From: Phaeacidiphilus oryzae TH49
GTDB lineage: Bacteria; Actinomycetota; Actinomycetes; Streptomycetales; Streptomycetaceae
Direction of reading: 5' to 3'
NCBI RefSeq assembly: GCF_000744815.1
Contig: NZ_JQMQ01000005.1
Location: 5,971,801-6,035,800, forward strand
DNA: 64,000 bases
Made by a program: the position numbers and the translations under genes
The notes under the pieces: model-generated
What the model was told of the DNA's origin: nothing
The model's input: only the letters and a program-made list of their open reading frames with translations
The model's database searches: none
Shown here: positions 16,813 to 25,502 of the stretch, piece by piece
Layout: each line of letters begins with the position of its first letter
Numbering within the stretch: the stretch's first letter is position 1

Positions 16813-17451
16813 TCAATGGCCCGGCCTCCCGCTTCCGGGGTTTCGCGCGGCCGCGGCGGCCGCCTCGAAGGCGGTGACGTCGAGGACGTCGGCCTGGGTG
16901 GGCAGGACGGATTCCAGGAGAGTGCGGTGGACCTGCGGGTCGAGGTCGGCGCAGGCGTCGCTGAGGACCAGCAGCCGGTAGTCGCGGTCCGCGGCGTCGC
17001 GCACGGTGGAGAGGATCGCGCCGCTGGTGAAGATGCCGCCGAGGACCAGGGTGTCGATCCCCTGCTCGCGCAGGAACGGATCGAGCGAGGTCGTGCTGAA
17101 GGCGCTGACCCGGGTCTTGGTGACCGTGTGAGGGGCGTTGCCTGTGGCGCGCAGCACCTGGTGGAAGTCGTTCGCCGGCTCGCCCTCGCCCAGCGCGCCG
17201 GACCGGGCGAGCGGGGCGAACGCCTTGTTGTGGGCGGGCACGGCGGCGTGGTCCTCGGGAGTGAAGGCGACGCGTACGTGCACCTCGCGGATGTCCGCCG
17301 CGAGCGCGGCGCGCTGGGTGCGCTGGGCGCGTTCCAGGAGGCCGTCCGCGTCGGGGAGGGTGTCCAGGAGGGAGTGCTGCAGGTCCAGCAGCAGCAGCGC
17401 GGTTCGGCCGGGGGTGAGGGCACGGGTCGGGGTGTGGAACTGTGCGGTCAA
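16813..17451 (-). CDS. Isochorismatase-fold protein lacking the usual nucleophilic cysteine
   Basis: A 212-residue protein with the family's opening TALLLLDLQHSLLD (catalytic Asp), VHVRVAFTPEDH and a Lys-containing VTKTRVSAF segment. The cysteine position is changed: the usual GvxTdxCV motif reads GGIFTSGAILSTVRDA, with Ala where the nucleophilic Cys should be. This matches a known isochorismatase-like subfamily with TSG in that loop, whose activity is unclear. It is transcribed divergently from a MarR regulator with a 68-base gap, so it is probably controlled by that regulator. The C-terminus is Ala-rich. Confidence 0.8.
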   Translation of the reverse strand: MTAQFHTPTRALTPGRTALLLLDLQHSLLDTLPDADGLLERAQRTQRAALAADIREVHVRVAFTPEDHAAVPAHNKAFAPLARSGALGEGEPANDFHQVLRATGNAPHTVTKTRVSAFSTTSLDPFLREQGIDTLVLGGIFTSGAILSTVRDAADRDYRLLVLSDACADLDPQVHRTLLESVLPTQADVLDVTAFEAAAAAARNPGSGRPGH

Positions 17452-17519
17452 GGCTCGTCCTTTCCGGAGGGCGCAGGGGAATTTAGTACAGCGCTGGATA
17501 ATCGTGTAGCGTAGTAAAC
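17452..17519. promoter_or_regulatory. Divergent promoter/operator between isochorismatase-like and marR genes
   Basis: A short A/T-richer stretch around 17480-17518 contains TTTAGTACAGCGC and GTAGCGTAGTAAAC, an imperfect inverted pair centred on GATAATCG. MarR proteins usually bind such palindromes in the gap to a divergent target gene, which fits here. The assignment is by layout and symmetry only. Confidence 0.45.
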
Positions 17520-18023
17520 ATGATGAGCGAGGACCAAATCGACTGGCTGACCCCCGAGGAACTGCGCGTCTTCCGGGCCCTCAACCGCGCCTGGGAGGCG
17601 GCCGCGGCCCGCCTCGACGCCGACCTGGAGCGCGAGGCCGGCCTGCCGCGCACCTACTTCGACATCCTGTGGCGGCTGCGCCGCGCCCCGGGCCGGGCAC
17701 TCCGGATGACCCGCCTGGCGGAGATCACCCACTCCAAGGCCAGCCGGATCACCCACGCCGTCGGCCGGCTGGAGGCGGCCGGCCTGGTCCGCCGCGAGGT
17801 CCCCGAGGGCGACCGGCGCGGCTGGCTGGCCGTGCTCACCGACGAGGGGCTGGCGCGGGCCGAACAGGCCGCGCCGGTCTACGCCCGCAGCGTCCGCGAG
17901 AACGTCCTCGGGCCGCTCAGCGGGCGGCGGCGCGAACAGCTCACCGCCATCGGCGAGACCCTTCTCGCCCACCTCGATCCGGAGTCGCTGCCCGGCACCC
18001 CGGACGAAGAGACGGGCGCCTGA
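17520..18023 (+). CDS. MarR-family transcriptional regulator
   Basis: A 167-residue protein. The winged-helix part covers ~35-130, with the recognition region MTRLAEITHSKASRITHAVG and the wing REVPEGDRRGWLAVLTDEG, whose Asp-Arg-Arg is the usual MarR wing motif. ATG codons at 17520 and 17523 are both possible starts. It is divergent from the isochorismatase-like gene and directly precedes a FUSC-type exporter gene, so it may repress both in response to a small aromatic or phenolic ligand. That ligand class is inferred from the MarR/FUSC pairing. Confidence 0.87.
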   Translation: MMSEDQIDWLTPEELRVFRALNRAWEAAAARLDADLEREAGLPRTYFDILWRLRRAPGRALRMTRLAEITHSKASRITHAVGRLEAAGLVRREVPEGDRRGWLAVLTDEGLARAEQAAPVYARSVRENVLGPLSGRRREQLTAIGETLLAHLDPESLPGTPDEETGA

Positions 18024-18118
18024 CCGTGCCGTCCACCACCGGCCGGCCTGCCCCGGCCGCAGCGGCCCCCGGTCCGAACTCTCCGGCCGCGTTGCGCCGA
18101 GGGGCCCGAGGGGGCGCT

Positions 18119-19672
18119 ATGCGGGCACGGGCACTCGCGCGGGCCGCGCGGCGTGCCGCCCGCACGGTCACCGGCCTCTACCTCGCCCGCGAGGGCCACT
18201 ACGCCTGGCGTCTCGGCGGAGGGATGGTCCTCGCCCTGGGTGTCCCGTTGGGGATCGGTATCGCCGCGGGCCATGCGCCGTTCGGCGTCGCGGCCGGCAT
18301 CGGCGCCTATCTGCTGAACCTGCTGGTCCCGCAGGGCGACCTGAGGGCCCGCCTCCGGCAGGTCGGCATCCAATGGCTGGCCTGCTCGGCGGCCACGGCG
18401 CTGGGCGCCCTGCTGGGCGGCAGCCTGACGCTGAGCGTCCTGGCGGTCCTGGCGGTCGTGCCGTCCACGACGGCGGGGATGGCGCCGGTCATCCCCCTGG
18501 TGTTCGCCTTCCAGGGGCTGGCCGGTGTCGGCAGCGGTACCTATGTCCTGCTGTTCGCCGCCGGCGGCCTGTGGACCAGCCTGCTGCTGCTGACCCCGTT
18601 CATCGGGGGCCGGCCGGATCCCAGCCGGCCCAGCCGCCAGGAACCCCGCCGCTCTACGGGCGGGGTGTGGCGCCGGCACTGGGCGGGGGTGCGCATCTCG
18701 ATCGCCGAACGCCCGCCCCAGTTCCGCTACAAGGTGCGGCTCGCCGTCTGCTTCACCCCCGCCTTCCTGGCCGTGGACCTGCTCCACACCCCGCACGGGA
18801 TGTGGGTGCTGGCGGGCATCTTCGGCTGCCTGCGGCCGAGTTGGGGGCAGACCACCAGCCGGGTGGCCAAACGGGTCATCGGGAACGTCCTGGGCTCCAG
18901 CGTGGCCGCCGCCCTGCTGATCCTCGTCCCCGCACCCTCTGTGCCGGCGCTGGCGGCCGTCATCGTGGTCCTCGCCGGCACAGCCCGGACTCTGCGCGGC
19001 TACAACTACGGCCTGTGGCCCGTCTTCGCGGCGCCCGCCATGCTCCTGTTCTTCTCTCTCGACGCCCGGTCGACCTGGGTCGACGCCCTGGAGCGGATCT
19101 CCAACAACACGATGGGCGCCGCTCTGGCGGCGCTGGCCACCCTCTTCCTGTGGCCGCACCGCGAACAGCCCTTGGTCCCCGAACGGCTGGAGGAGCTTCT
19201 TCTGGCGCAGGCGCGCTACCTCGCCCGGGTGGCCGCCTTCGCCGGAGCGCCCCAGCCGGGCGAACGCGGCCGCACCCGCGAGGCCGTCGAGGCCGCCGAA
19301 CAGCGGCTCGCGGCCTCCAAGGACCGGCTCGCCGCTCAGCCGCGCCCGCCGCGGCAGCTGACGGCCCGGCTCGACGCCGTCCGGGACGCCTCCGCCCGCC
19401 TCCGTGCGCCCTTGGCCGCGCACCCACCGCACGCCGCCCCGCCGCTGCCCTACACCGCCGACGGCCTCCGCCGACTGGCGGCCCGACTCCGGGACGCCGG
19501 CGCTGCGATGGACAGCCCGGCGGTGACCCCGCCGGCGCCGATCGCGCCCCCGCCGGCCGAGCTCTGCCTTCCCGGCACGAGCAGCGACATCACCGATGCC
19601 GCGCTCGACCTCATCCGGCAGGCGACGAGTGCGGCCGAACTCGCCGTCGGGTCGGCCCCTTCGCCCCGTTGA
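18119..19672 (+). CDS. FUSC-family membrane protein (aromatic acid exporter type)
   Basis: A 517-residue protein with two blocks of hydrophobic helices (~40-160 and ~210-320) and a soluble C-terminal half that includes a helical EAVEAAEQRLAASKDRL segment. The duplicated membrane unit and the motif RVAKRVIGNVLGSS are typical of FUSC/YccS-type proteins that export aromatic acids or similar compounds. The ATG at 18119 has GAGGGGG in front. An in-frame GTG at 18026, three bases after the marR stop, would add 31 Pro/Ala-rich residues. Co-direction with marR suggests one transcription unit. Confidence 0.8.
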   Translation: MRARALARAARRAARTVTGLYLAREGHYAWRLGGGMVLALGVPLGIGIAAGHAPFGVAAGIGAYLLNLLVPQGDLRARLRQVGIQWLACSAATALGALLGGSLTLSVLAVLAVVPSTTAGMAPVIPLVFAFQGLAGVGSGTYVLLFAAGGLWTSLLLLTPFIGGRPDPSRPSRQEPRRSTGGVWRRHWAGVRISIAERPPQFRYKVRLAVCFTPAFLAVDLLHTPHGMWVLAGIFGCLRPSWGQTTSRVAKRVIGNVLGSSVAAALLILVPAPSVPALAAVIVVLAGTARTLRGYNYGLWPVFAAPAMLLFFSLDARSTWVDALERISNNTMGAALAALATLFLWPHREQPLVPERLEELLLAQARYLARVAAFAGAPQPGERGRTREAVEAAEQRLAASKDRLAAQPRPPRQLTARLDAVRDASARLRAPLAAHPPHAAPPLPYTADGLRRLAARLRDAGAAMDSPAVTPPAPIAPPPAELCLPGTSSDITDAALDLIRQATSAAELAVGSAPSPR

Positions 19673-19810
19673 AGGAGGGCCCAGGGGCCGACAAGCAGGC
19701 GCCCGGACGCCGACCCCCACTGCCCGCTGCCGTCAACCCGTTCGCTCGCGGATTCGGGCCCCACCGCCGGCTCGGGCGGACTGCCCGACCGCGACGAGCT
19801 GCTACGCGAC

Positions 19811-20143
19811 GTGATGGACCGTATCGGTGACAAGTGGTCGGTGACGGTCATCTGCCGCCTCGACGACGGGCCGCTGCGGTTCAACGCGCTACGGCGCGCC
19901 GTGGGCGGCATCACCCAGCGGATGCCGAGCGCGACGGCGCGTCGCCTCGAACGCGACGGCCTGGTCAGCCGCACCGTCGAGCCCACGGTGCCGCCCCGGG
20001 TCGAGTACGCGCTGACCGAGTGCGGGCACAGCCTCCACGGCGTCCTCGCCGAGCTGGTGGCCTGGACCGAGGCGCACCTCGACGAGATCCGCCGCGATGG
20101 TGCGGAGTACGACGCCGCTGCCGGGCCCCGCGCGGGGCAGTGA
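19811..20143 (+). CDS. HxlR-family transcriptional regulator
   Basis: A 110-residue winged-helix protein with MDRIGDKWSVTVICRLDDGP, FNALRRAVGGITQRM and SRTVEPTVPPRVEYALTECG, the three landmark segments of the HxlR family. The start is GTG 19811 or ATG 19814. The frame is open upstream (LPDRDELLRD), without a start codon back to the stop at 19672, so the N-terminus is slightly shorter than usual. The usual N-terminal Cys is not in the translated part. No divergent partner enzyme is seen, so its target is unknown. Confidence 0.82.
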   Translation: MMDRIGDKWSVTVICRLDDGPLRFNALRRAVGGITQRMPSATARRLERDGLVSRTVEPTVPPRVEYALTECGHSLHGVLAELVAWTEAHLDEIRRDGAEYDAAAGPRAGQ

Positions 20144-20288
20144 CACCTACCACTTACCACTGCACCACCGCCGCCCCATGCTCGCCGGGTCGGCGGCCGA
20201 GGGTTTAACCGGGTTCTCAGGCGGTTCACAGACTCCCCACGTAGGGGGCGCGCAGTCTGGGAGAGGAACCGAACGCAGGAGGCCGACC

Positions 20289-20501
20289 ATGCAGAACCTC
20301 CCCACCGCGATCTGGACCCTGGCCCGCACCACCGTCGAGGTGCTGCTGGCGCCGCCGGAGATCACCGCCCGGGCCCTGGCCGAGGCCAACGCCGCCCCGC
20401 AGCTGCGGTGGGGCCGGACACCGCGGACGGCCGCCGCGTCCCCGGGCCCCCGGCGGGACTGGACACCGGCACCGAATGGCGGCCCGCTGACCGCCCACTG
20501 A
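20289..20501 (+). CDS. Small protein of unknown function, 70 residues
   Basis: The ATG at 20289 has a perfect AGGAGG eight bases upstream, which strongly supports translation. The protein opens MQNLPTAIWTLARTTVEVLL, an amphipathic or weakly hydrophobic helix, then EITARALAEANAAPQL and a Pro/Arg-rich tail. No family is recognised. It stands alone between the HxlR gene and the convergent XRE gene. Confidence 0.6.
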   Translation: MQNLPTAIWTLARTTVEVLLAPPEITARALAEANAAPQLRWGRTPRTAAASPGPRRDWTPAPNGGPLTAH

Positions 20502-20506
20502 GGGCC

Positions 20507-21358
20507 TCAGCCCACCTCGACCCCGTCCGCCTCCGAGTCCGCCAGGGCCCGCAGCCGGGCCAACTGCTCGGCGGCGTCGGTGCCCTCGACGGGGAAGGCG
20601 GCCAGCATCCGGACGTCCTCGTCGGGGGTGAGCAGCAGCTCGCAGCGCAGCCTGATCAGCCCGAGCTCGGGATGGAGGACGTCCTTGCGGTCCGAGCGGC
20701 GGACCCCGACCTCGTGCCGGTCCCACAGCGCCCGGAACTCCTCGCTCCGGTCGAGCAGCTCGTCCACCAGCTCGGCGATCCGGCGGTCGCCGGGGCGCCG
20801 GGAGCGGGTCGCGCGGAGGTCCGCGACCAGCGCCGCCGCCAGTCTGGGCCGGTCCTCCTCGGGCGCCCGCCGGCGGTACGCGGGCTCGGTGAACCACCGC
20901 CGGAAGAAGTTCCCCTGCTGCCCGCCGCCGGGCTCGTGCCCGCCCAGCAGCGCGCGGTGGAGGGCGTTCTCCCAGACCACCTCGCCGCCCTCGGTGTAGA
21001 TGCAGACCGGGATGTCGGTCAGCCTGCTCGCCAGGCCGATCAGCCCCGGCCGTACCCGGTCGCCGGCCAGCCGCGGCGGCGCCGGCTGCCCGGCCAGGTG
21101 GCAGAGGTGGTCCCGCTCGTCGGGTTCGAGGCGGAGCGCCCGGGCGAGCGAGGCGACCACGGCGGCGGACGGCGCCGAGCCGCGGGCCTGCTCAAGCCGG
21201 GAGTACAGGTCGGTGGAGACCCCCGCCAGCTGCGCCACCTCCTCCCGCCGCAGGCCGGGGGTGCGGCGCCGGGCGCCGGCCGGCAGCCCCACGTCGGACG
21301 GGCGGAGGGCCTCGCGCTTCCGGCGCAGGAAGTCGGCGAGGCCGGGGCGGTCGATCAT
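20507..21358 (-). CDS. XRE-family regulator with MmyB-like ligand domain
   Basis: A 283-residue protein. The N-terminal HTH (~5-75) contains LADFLRRKREALRPSDVGLP, RRTPGLRREEVAQLAGVSTD and YSRLEQARG. The C-terminal ~170 residues match the MmyB-type ligand-binding domain (IPVCIYTEGGEVVWENALHR, FFRRWFTEPAYRR, HPELGLIRLRCELLL). The ATG at 21358 (MIDRPGLADFLRR) is chosen; an upstream in-frame extension is unlike the family. MmyB-type regulators usually control the adjacent divergent oxidoreductase, here the aldo/keto reductase, across a 140-base gap. Confidence 0.88.
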   Translation of the reverse strand: MIDRPGLADFLRRKREALRPSDVGLPAGARRRTPGLRREEVAQLAGVSTDLYSRLEQARGSAPSAAVVASLARALRLEPDERDHLCHLAGQPAPPRLAGDRVRPGLIGLASRLTDIPVCIYTEGGEVVWENALHRALLGGHEPGGGQQGNFFRRWFTEPAYRRRAPEEDRPRLAAALVADLRATRSRRPGDRRIAELVDELLDRSEEFRALWDRHEVGVRRSDRKDVLHPELGLIRLRCELLLTPDEDVRMLAAFPVEGTDAAEQLARLRALADSEADGVEVG

Positions 21359-21498
21359 CCTCCCATCCTGCCCGCCGGCGGGCGCCGCAGCCAGGGAGAG
21401 GGCCTCCCCGGATACGCCGTCCCTGCCCCCGCCCGCCTCGCGGCGCAAGGCTTGACCCGAGACCGGTCCGGACGGGACCGGAGATGGGGACGAGAGAC

Positions 21499-22521
21499 AT
21501 GCGCTACCGCACGCTGGGCCGCACCGGCATCAAGGTCAGCCCGTACGCCCTGGGGACGCTGATGTTCGCCACCTCGGTCGGCAACCCGGACCCGGCCGAC
21601 TCGGCCCGCATCCTCCACCGGGCGCTGGACGCCGGGATCAACCTGGTCGACACCGCCGACGCCTACGGGGACGCGGAGGAGATCGTCGGCCGCGCCCTCA
21701 AGGGACGCCGGGACGAGGTGGTCCTCGCCACCAAGGTGGGCCGCCCGATGGGCCAGGACCCCAACCGGCAGGGGGCCTCCCGCCGCTGGATCACCACCGC
21801 CGTGGAGGACTCGCTGCGCCGGCTGGGCACCGACCGCATCGACCTCTACCAGCTGCACCGCCCCGACCCGGGCACCGACCTGGAGGAGACCCTGTCCGCC
21901 CTCACCGACCTGGTGCGGAGCGGAAAGGTCCTGGCGATCGGCGCCAGCGGGACGCCGGCCTCCGACATCGTCGAGGCGCGGCGGGTGGCCGAGCTCCGCG
22001 GTCTGGAGCGGTTCCACACCGAGCAGCCGCCGTACTCGCTGCTCAACCGGGGGATCGAGCGGGAGCTGCTGCCGGTGGCGCAGCGGCACGGCCTCGGGGT
22101 GCTGGTCTGGGGCCCGCTCGGGCAGGGGATGCTGACCGGCCGGGTGCGGCAGGGGCGGGCGACCGACGTCCGCCGGGCCGGGATGATGAGGGCGTTCGGC
22201 GACGAGCGGCGGCTGGACGCCGTCGAACGGCTGCTGCCGCTGGCCGCCGAGGCGGGGCTGCCGCTGACCCATCTGGCGATGGCCTTCGCGATCAGCCACC
22301 CCGGGGTGACCAGCGCGCTGCTCGGGGCGCGCACCATGGAGCAGCTGGACGGCCTGCTGGCGGGCCTGGACGTGGTCCTCTCCGACGAGCTGCTGGACCG
22401 GATCGACGAGATCGTCCCGCCCGGCACCGACGCCGGCCCCCTCGACCAGGCGTACCTGCCGCCGGCCCTGCGGGACCCGGCGCTCCGCCGGCGCCCGGCG
22501 GACGCGCGCTCGGCGGCCTGA
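21499..22521 (+). CDS. Aldo/keto reductase
   Basis: A 340-residue TIM-barrel oxidoreductase. Catalytic Asp/Tyr lie in NLVDTADAYGDAEE near residue 50, Lys in VLATKVGRPMG, and His in DLYQLHRPDPGTD. The NADPH-binding end has GARTMEQLDGLLAGL. The start is ATG 21499 (MRYRTLGRTG), with an in-frame ATG five codons earlier at 21484. It is divergent from the MmyB-type regulator, which probably represses it. The substrate is unknown. Confidence 0.9.
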   Translation: MRYRTLGRTGIKVSPYALGTLMFATSVGNPDPADSARILHRALDAGINLVDTADAYGDAEEIVGRALKGRRDEVVLATKVGRPMGQDPNRQGASRRWITTAVEDSLRRLGTDRIDLYQLHRPDPGTDLEETLSALTDLVRSGKVLAIGASGTPASDIVEARRVAELRGLERFHTEQPPYSLLNRGIERELLPVAQRHGLGVLVWGPLGQGMLTGRVRQGRATDVRRAGMMRAFGDERRLDAVERLLPLAAEAGLPLTHLAMAFAISHPGVTSALLGARTMEQLDGLLAGLDVVLSDELLDRIDEIVPPGTDAGPLDQAYLPPALRDPALRRRPADARSAA

Positions 22522-22563
22522 CCAGGGGCCGGTGGCCGGGGCCGGCGGTTATCCTCGATCTTC

Positions 22564-23115
22564 GTGGGTGCAGCCGTGCGGGCCGAGGGCCGAGAAGACC
22601 ATCTGACGATACGAGTGGCGAAGCGGGACGAGTTCGCCGCGGTCGGCCGGCTGACCAGGGACGCGTACACGCTGGACTACCCCGGTCTCAGCCCCGGCTA
22701 TGTGGACGAGATGGGCCGTCCCGAGCTGCGCGAGCAGGACTACGAGCTGTGGGTGGCCGAGGAGCCGGGCTCCGGGGAGCTGCTGGCCACCGTCTCCGTG
22801 CTGCGCCCGGGCCGGGACAACGGCGGCGAGATCCGCCCGGGCGAGCTGTACTTCCGGCTGCTCGCGGTCGCGCCGAAGGCCCGCAGGCGCGGACTCGGCG
22901 CCCGGCTCACCCTGTTCACCCTCGAACTGGCGAGGGAGCGCGGCCTGGACGCCGTCGTCCTCCACAGCGGCCCGGAGATGCTGCCGGCCCACGCGCTCTA
23001 CACGGCCCTGGGCTTCCGGCGCGCGCCGGAGCGCGAGCGCAGCTTCCTGGACGACAGCGGCCGCGAGCTCCACCTCCTCACCTTCGTCCGGCCCCTCGAC
23101 TCGCCGGCGGAGTGA
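22564..23115 (+). CDS. GNAT-family N-acetyltransferase
   Basis: A 183-residue protein with the acetyl-CoA-binding loop VAPKARRRGLGARL near residue 105 and the family's C-terminal ALYTALGFRRAPERE. It starts at GTG 22564. The 3' end overlaps the convergent VOC gene by 38 bases, so the two transcripts are antisense at their ends. The acceptor substrate cannot be predicted. Confidence 0.88.
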   Translation: MGAAVRAEGREDHLTIRVAKRDEFAAVGRLTRDAYTLDYPGLSPGYVDEMGRPELREQDYELWVAEEPGSGELLATVSVLRPGRDNGGEIRPGELYFRLLAVAPKARRRGLGARLTLFTLELARERGLDAVVLHSGPEMLPAHALYTALGFRRAPERERSFLDDSGRELHLLTFVRPLDSPAE

Positions 23116-23494
23116 AGAAGTTGACCAGGTTGCCGTCGGGGTCGCGGAGCAGCAGCGAGCGGTTGCCCCACGGCATGGTGGTCGGCCCGGCGACGAACTC
23201 GGGGACGAGGCCGGGGGCCGAGCCGGGGACGGAGCCGGACAGCTCCCGGTAAAGGGCGTCCACGTCCGCCACCCGGAACTCGATGATCACACTGCGGTTC
23301 TCCGCCGGGCGGGCGGAGCCCGGGGCGAAGAGCGGCACGGTCCGGGTGCTGCCGATGGCGAGGGTGCCGTGCGGGGTCCGCAGCTCGGCGAAGTCCTCGG
23401 TGACCCAGGCCGCCGGCACCCCGGTGGCCTTCTCGTAGAAGCCGACCAGGCGGTCGATGTCGGCGGTGATGATGCGCGTCGATACGAAGTCCAT
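23078..23494 (-). CDS. VOC-family (glyoxalase/bleomycin-resistance fold) protein
   Basis: A 138-residue protein opening MDFVSTRIITADIDRLVGFY and closing with RSLLLRDPDGNLVNFFTPP, the typical two beta-alpha-beta modules of VOC proteins. The ATG at 23494 is only 63 bases from the divergent WYL-domain regulator gene. VOC gene/WYL regulator pairs of this arrangement are common in streptomycetes. Ligand or enzymatic activity is unknown. Confidence 0.85.
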   Translation of the reverse strand: MDFVSTRIITADIDRLVGFYEKATGVPAAWVTEDFAELRTPHGTLAIGSTRTVPLFAPGSARPAENRSVIIEFRVADVDALYRELSGSVPGSAPGLVPEFVAGPTTMPWGNRSLLLRDPDGNLVNFFTPPASRGAGRR

Positions 23495-23557
23495 GGCGGC
23501 CACGCTAGGAGCTGTACCGGACGGAACCCGCCCGGTATCAGGATTAGGCTGCGCACC

Positions 23558-24571
23558 ATGTCCCGACCGACCGCCCGTGTGCTGACCCTGCTGGAGCTGC
23601 TCCAGTCGGGCGGCACCCGGAGCACCGCCGAACTCGCCGACCGGCTCGGGGTCGACCCGCGCACCGTGCGGCGGTACGCGGAGCACCTGGCCGACCTCGG
23701 CCTGCCGGTGGAGTCGGTGCGCGGCCGGTACGGCGGCTACCGGCTGGGCCGGGGCTACCGGCTGCCGCCGCTGATGCTCGACGAGGACGAGGCGCTGGCC
23801 GTCCTCCTCGGCCTCCTCGCCGGCCCGCGGGCGGCCCGCGGCGGCGCGGCGGACACCGCGGCGGAGACCGCCGCGGAGACCGCCGCGGCCAAGATCCGCC
23901 GGGTGCTGCCGAGGCACCTCGCCGAGCGCCTGGACGGCCTTCTCGCCGCCCTCCGGTTCACCGACCGGACCGCCGCCGGGACGGCCGGCGCCCCCGCCGC
24001 CCCCTCCCCGGACGCGGCGGTCCTCCTCACCGTCGCGGACGCGGTCCGCCACCACCGCCCGCTGGCCGTCCGCTACACCGACCGCGAGGGCCGGCGCAGC
24101 GACCGCACCCTCCATCCGTACGGGATCGTCTCGCACTCCGGCCGCTGGTACGTGAACGGCGCGGACCCCGGCGCAGGGGAGGAGCGGACCCTCCGCCTCG
24201 ACCGGATCGCCGACGCGCGTGCGCTGCCCGGCGCCTTCGAGCCGCCCCCGGGCGGGGCCGACCGGGCCGAGCGGGTGCTGGCGGGCTTCGCCGGGGCTGG
24301 GTACCGCCACCGGGTGGAGCTCCGTATCCAGGCCACCGTTCGGCAGATCCGGGCCCGTCTCCCCCCGGCGATCGCCCTCCTCGACGAGGCGGAGGCCCCC
24401 AGCGAGGAGATCTGGCGGGCCGTCACCATCCATGCGGAACGGCTCGATTGGCTCCCGCCGCTGCTGGCCGCCCTGGACCGCCCGTTCGTGGTCCGCGCCC
24501 CCGACGAGCTCCGGGCACTCACCCTCGCCTTCGCCGAGCGTCTCGCCGACCGGGCGCGCCGGGCCCCGTGA
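23558..24571 (+). CDS. YafY-type HTH/WYL-domain transcriptional regulator
   Basis: A 337-residue protein. The N-terminal winged helix (RVLTLLELLQSGGTRSTAEL, DRLGVDPRTVRRYAEHL) covers ~5-65. The WYL domain covers ~155-225, with VRYTDREGRRSDRTLHPYGI and GRWYVNGAD followed by RTLRLDRI. A WCX-type C-terminal domain covers ~245-330. Between them is an Ala/Thr tandem (AAETAAETAA), encoded by short direct DNA repeats. It is divergent from the VOC gene and likely controls it. WYL regulators sense small ligands or nucleic acids. Confidence 0.88.
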   Translation: MSRPTARVLTLLELLQSGGTRSTAELADRLGVDPRTVRRYAEHLADLGLPVESVRGRYGGYRLGRGYRLPPLMLDEDEALAVLLGLLAGPRAARGGAADTAAETAAETAAAKIRRVLPRHLAERLDGLLAALRFTDRTAAGTAGAPAAPSPDAAVLLTVADAVRHHRPLAVRYTDREGRRSDRTLHPYGIVSHSGRWYVNGADPGAGEERTLRLDRIADARALPGAFEPPPGGADRAERVLAGFAGAGYRHRVELRIQATVRQIRARLPPAIALLDEAEAPSEEIWRAVTIHAERLDWLPPLLAALDRPFVVRAPDELRALTLAFAERLADRARRAP

Positions 24572-24608
24572 CCGCGCGGGAGCGGGAGCGCGCCGGCGTC
24601 CGTCCTGG

Positions 24609-25364
24609 TCAGAACTCGCCGCCGGAGGCGTGGAGGGTCTGGCCGGTCAGCCAGCGGGCGGCGTCCGAGGTGAGGAAGGCGACGACCTCGGCGATGTCGC
24701 CGGGCTCGCCGAGGCGGCCCAGCGGGGTGTCGGCGAGGATGCGCTCCAGGACCTCGGGGCGGCCGCGGGCGGCCAGGGCCTCGGTGCGGACGGCGCCGGG
24801 CAGCACGCTGTTGACGGTGATCCCGCGCGGGCCGAGCTCCTTGGCGAGGGACTGCATCAGGGCGTCCGCGGCGGCCTTGCTGGCCGCGTAGATCCCGGAC
24901 CCGGCGCGGCGGGAGACCGCGGCGCCGCTGGACATCAGGACGATCCGGCCGCCGTCCGGCAGCCGCCTGGACGCCTCCCGGAAGAGGCGGAAGGCCGAGC
25001 GGGTGTTGGTGTCGAAGACCAGGTCGTAGTCGGCGTCCGAGAGGTCGGCCAGGGCGCCGAAGCGGGCCACCCCCGCGTTGCAGACCAGGATGTCCGCCGG
25101 GCGGCCGAAATGCCGCTCGGCGGCGTCGAAGAGGACGGCCGGGGCGTCGGGCGAGGTGACGTCGGCGGGGACCGCGAGCGCGCGGGCCCCGGCGCGGTGG
25201 ACGGCGTCCACCGTCTCCGCCGCCGCGCCGGCGTCCGCGCGGTAGTCGACCACCACCGCGGTGCCGTCCCGGGCCAGCCGTTCGGCCACCGCGCGGCCGA
25301 TGCCCCGGGAGGCTCCGGTGACGATGGCGAGGCGGGTCTCGGGCGGCAGCGGGGCGTCGGCCAT
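24609..25364 (-). CDS. Short-chain dehydrogenase/reductase (SDR)
   Basis: A 251-residue Rossmann-fold oxidoreductase. TGASRGIGRAVAERL is the cofactor glycine motif, CNAGVARFG the NAG motif, and SGIYAASKAAADAL holds the Tyr-x3-Lys active site near residues 155-159, with the catalytic Ser in LMSSGAA. The C-terminus GQTLHASGGEF matches the FabG-like group. The start ATG 25364 (MADAPLPPETRL) is chosen over a longer frame of non-family sequence. The substrate is unknown. Confidence 0.88.
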   Translation of the reverse strand: MADAPLPPETRLAIVTGASRGIGRAVAERLARDGTAVVVDYRADAGAAAETVDAVHRAGARALAVPADVTSPDAPAVLFDAAERHFGRPADILVCNAGVARFGALADLSDADYDLVFDTNTRSAFRLFREASRRLPDGGRIVLMSSGAAVSRRAGSGIYAASKAAADALMQSLAKELGPRGITVNSVLPGAVRTEALAARGRPEVLERILADTPLGRLGEPGDIAEVVAFLTSDAARWLTGQTLHASGGEF

Positions 25365-25502
25365 CCGGCCATCGTGGCACGCGGGCCGCGGCGTGGGACA
25401 TACCGGTGACGCATCGGCGACGCACCGGCGCGCGCTCTGGTGCCGCCGGGCCCGGGGCGTGGATACTCGGTCCACGGCCGTCCTGACGGGAGGTCACCTC
25501 AC

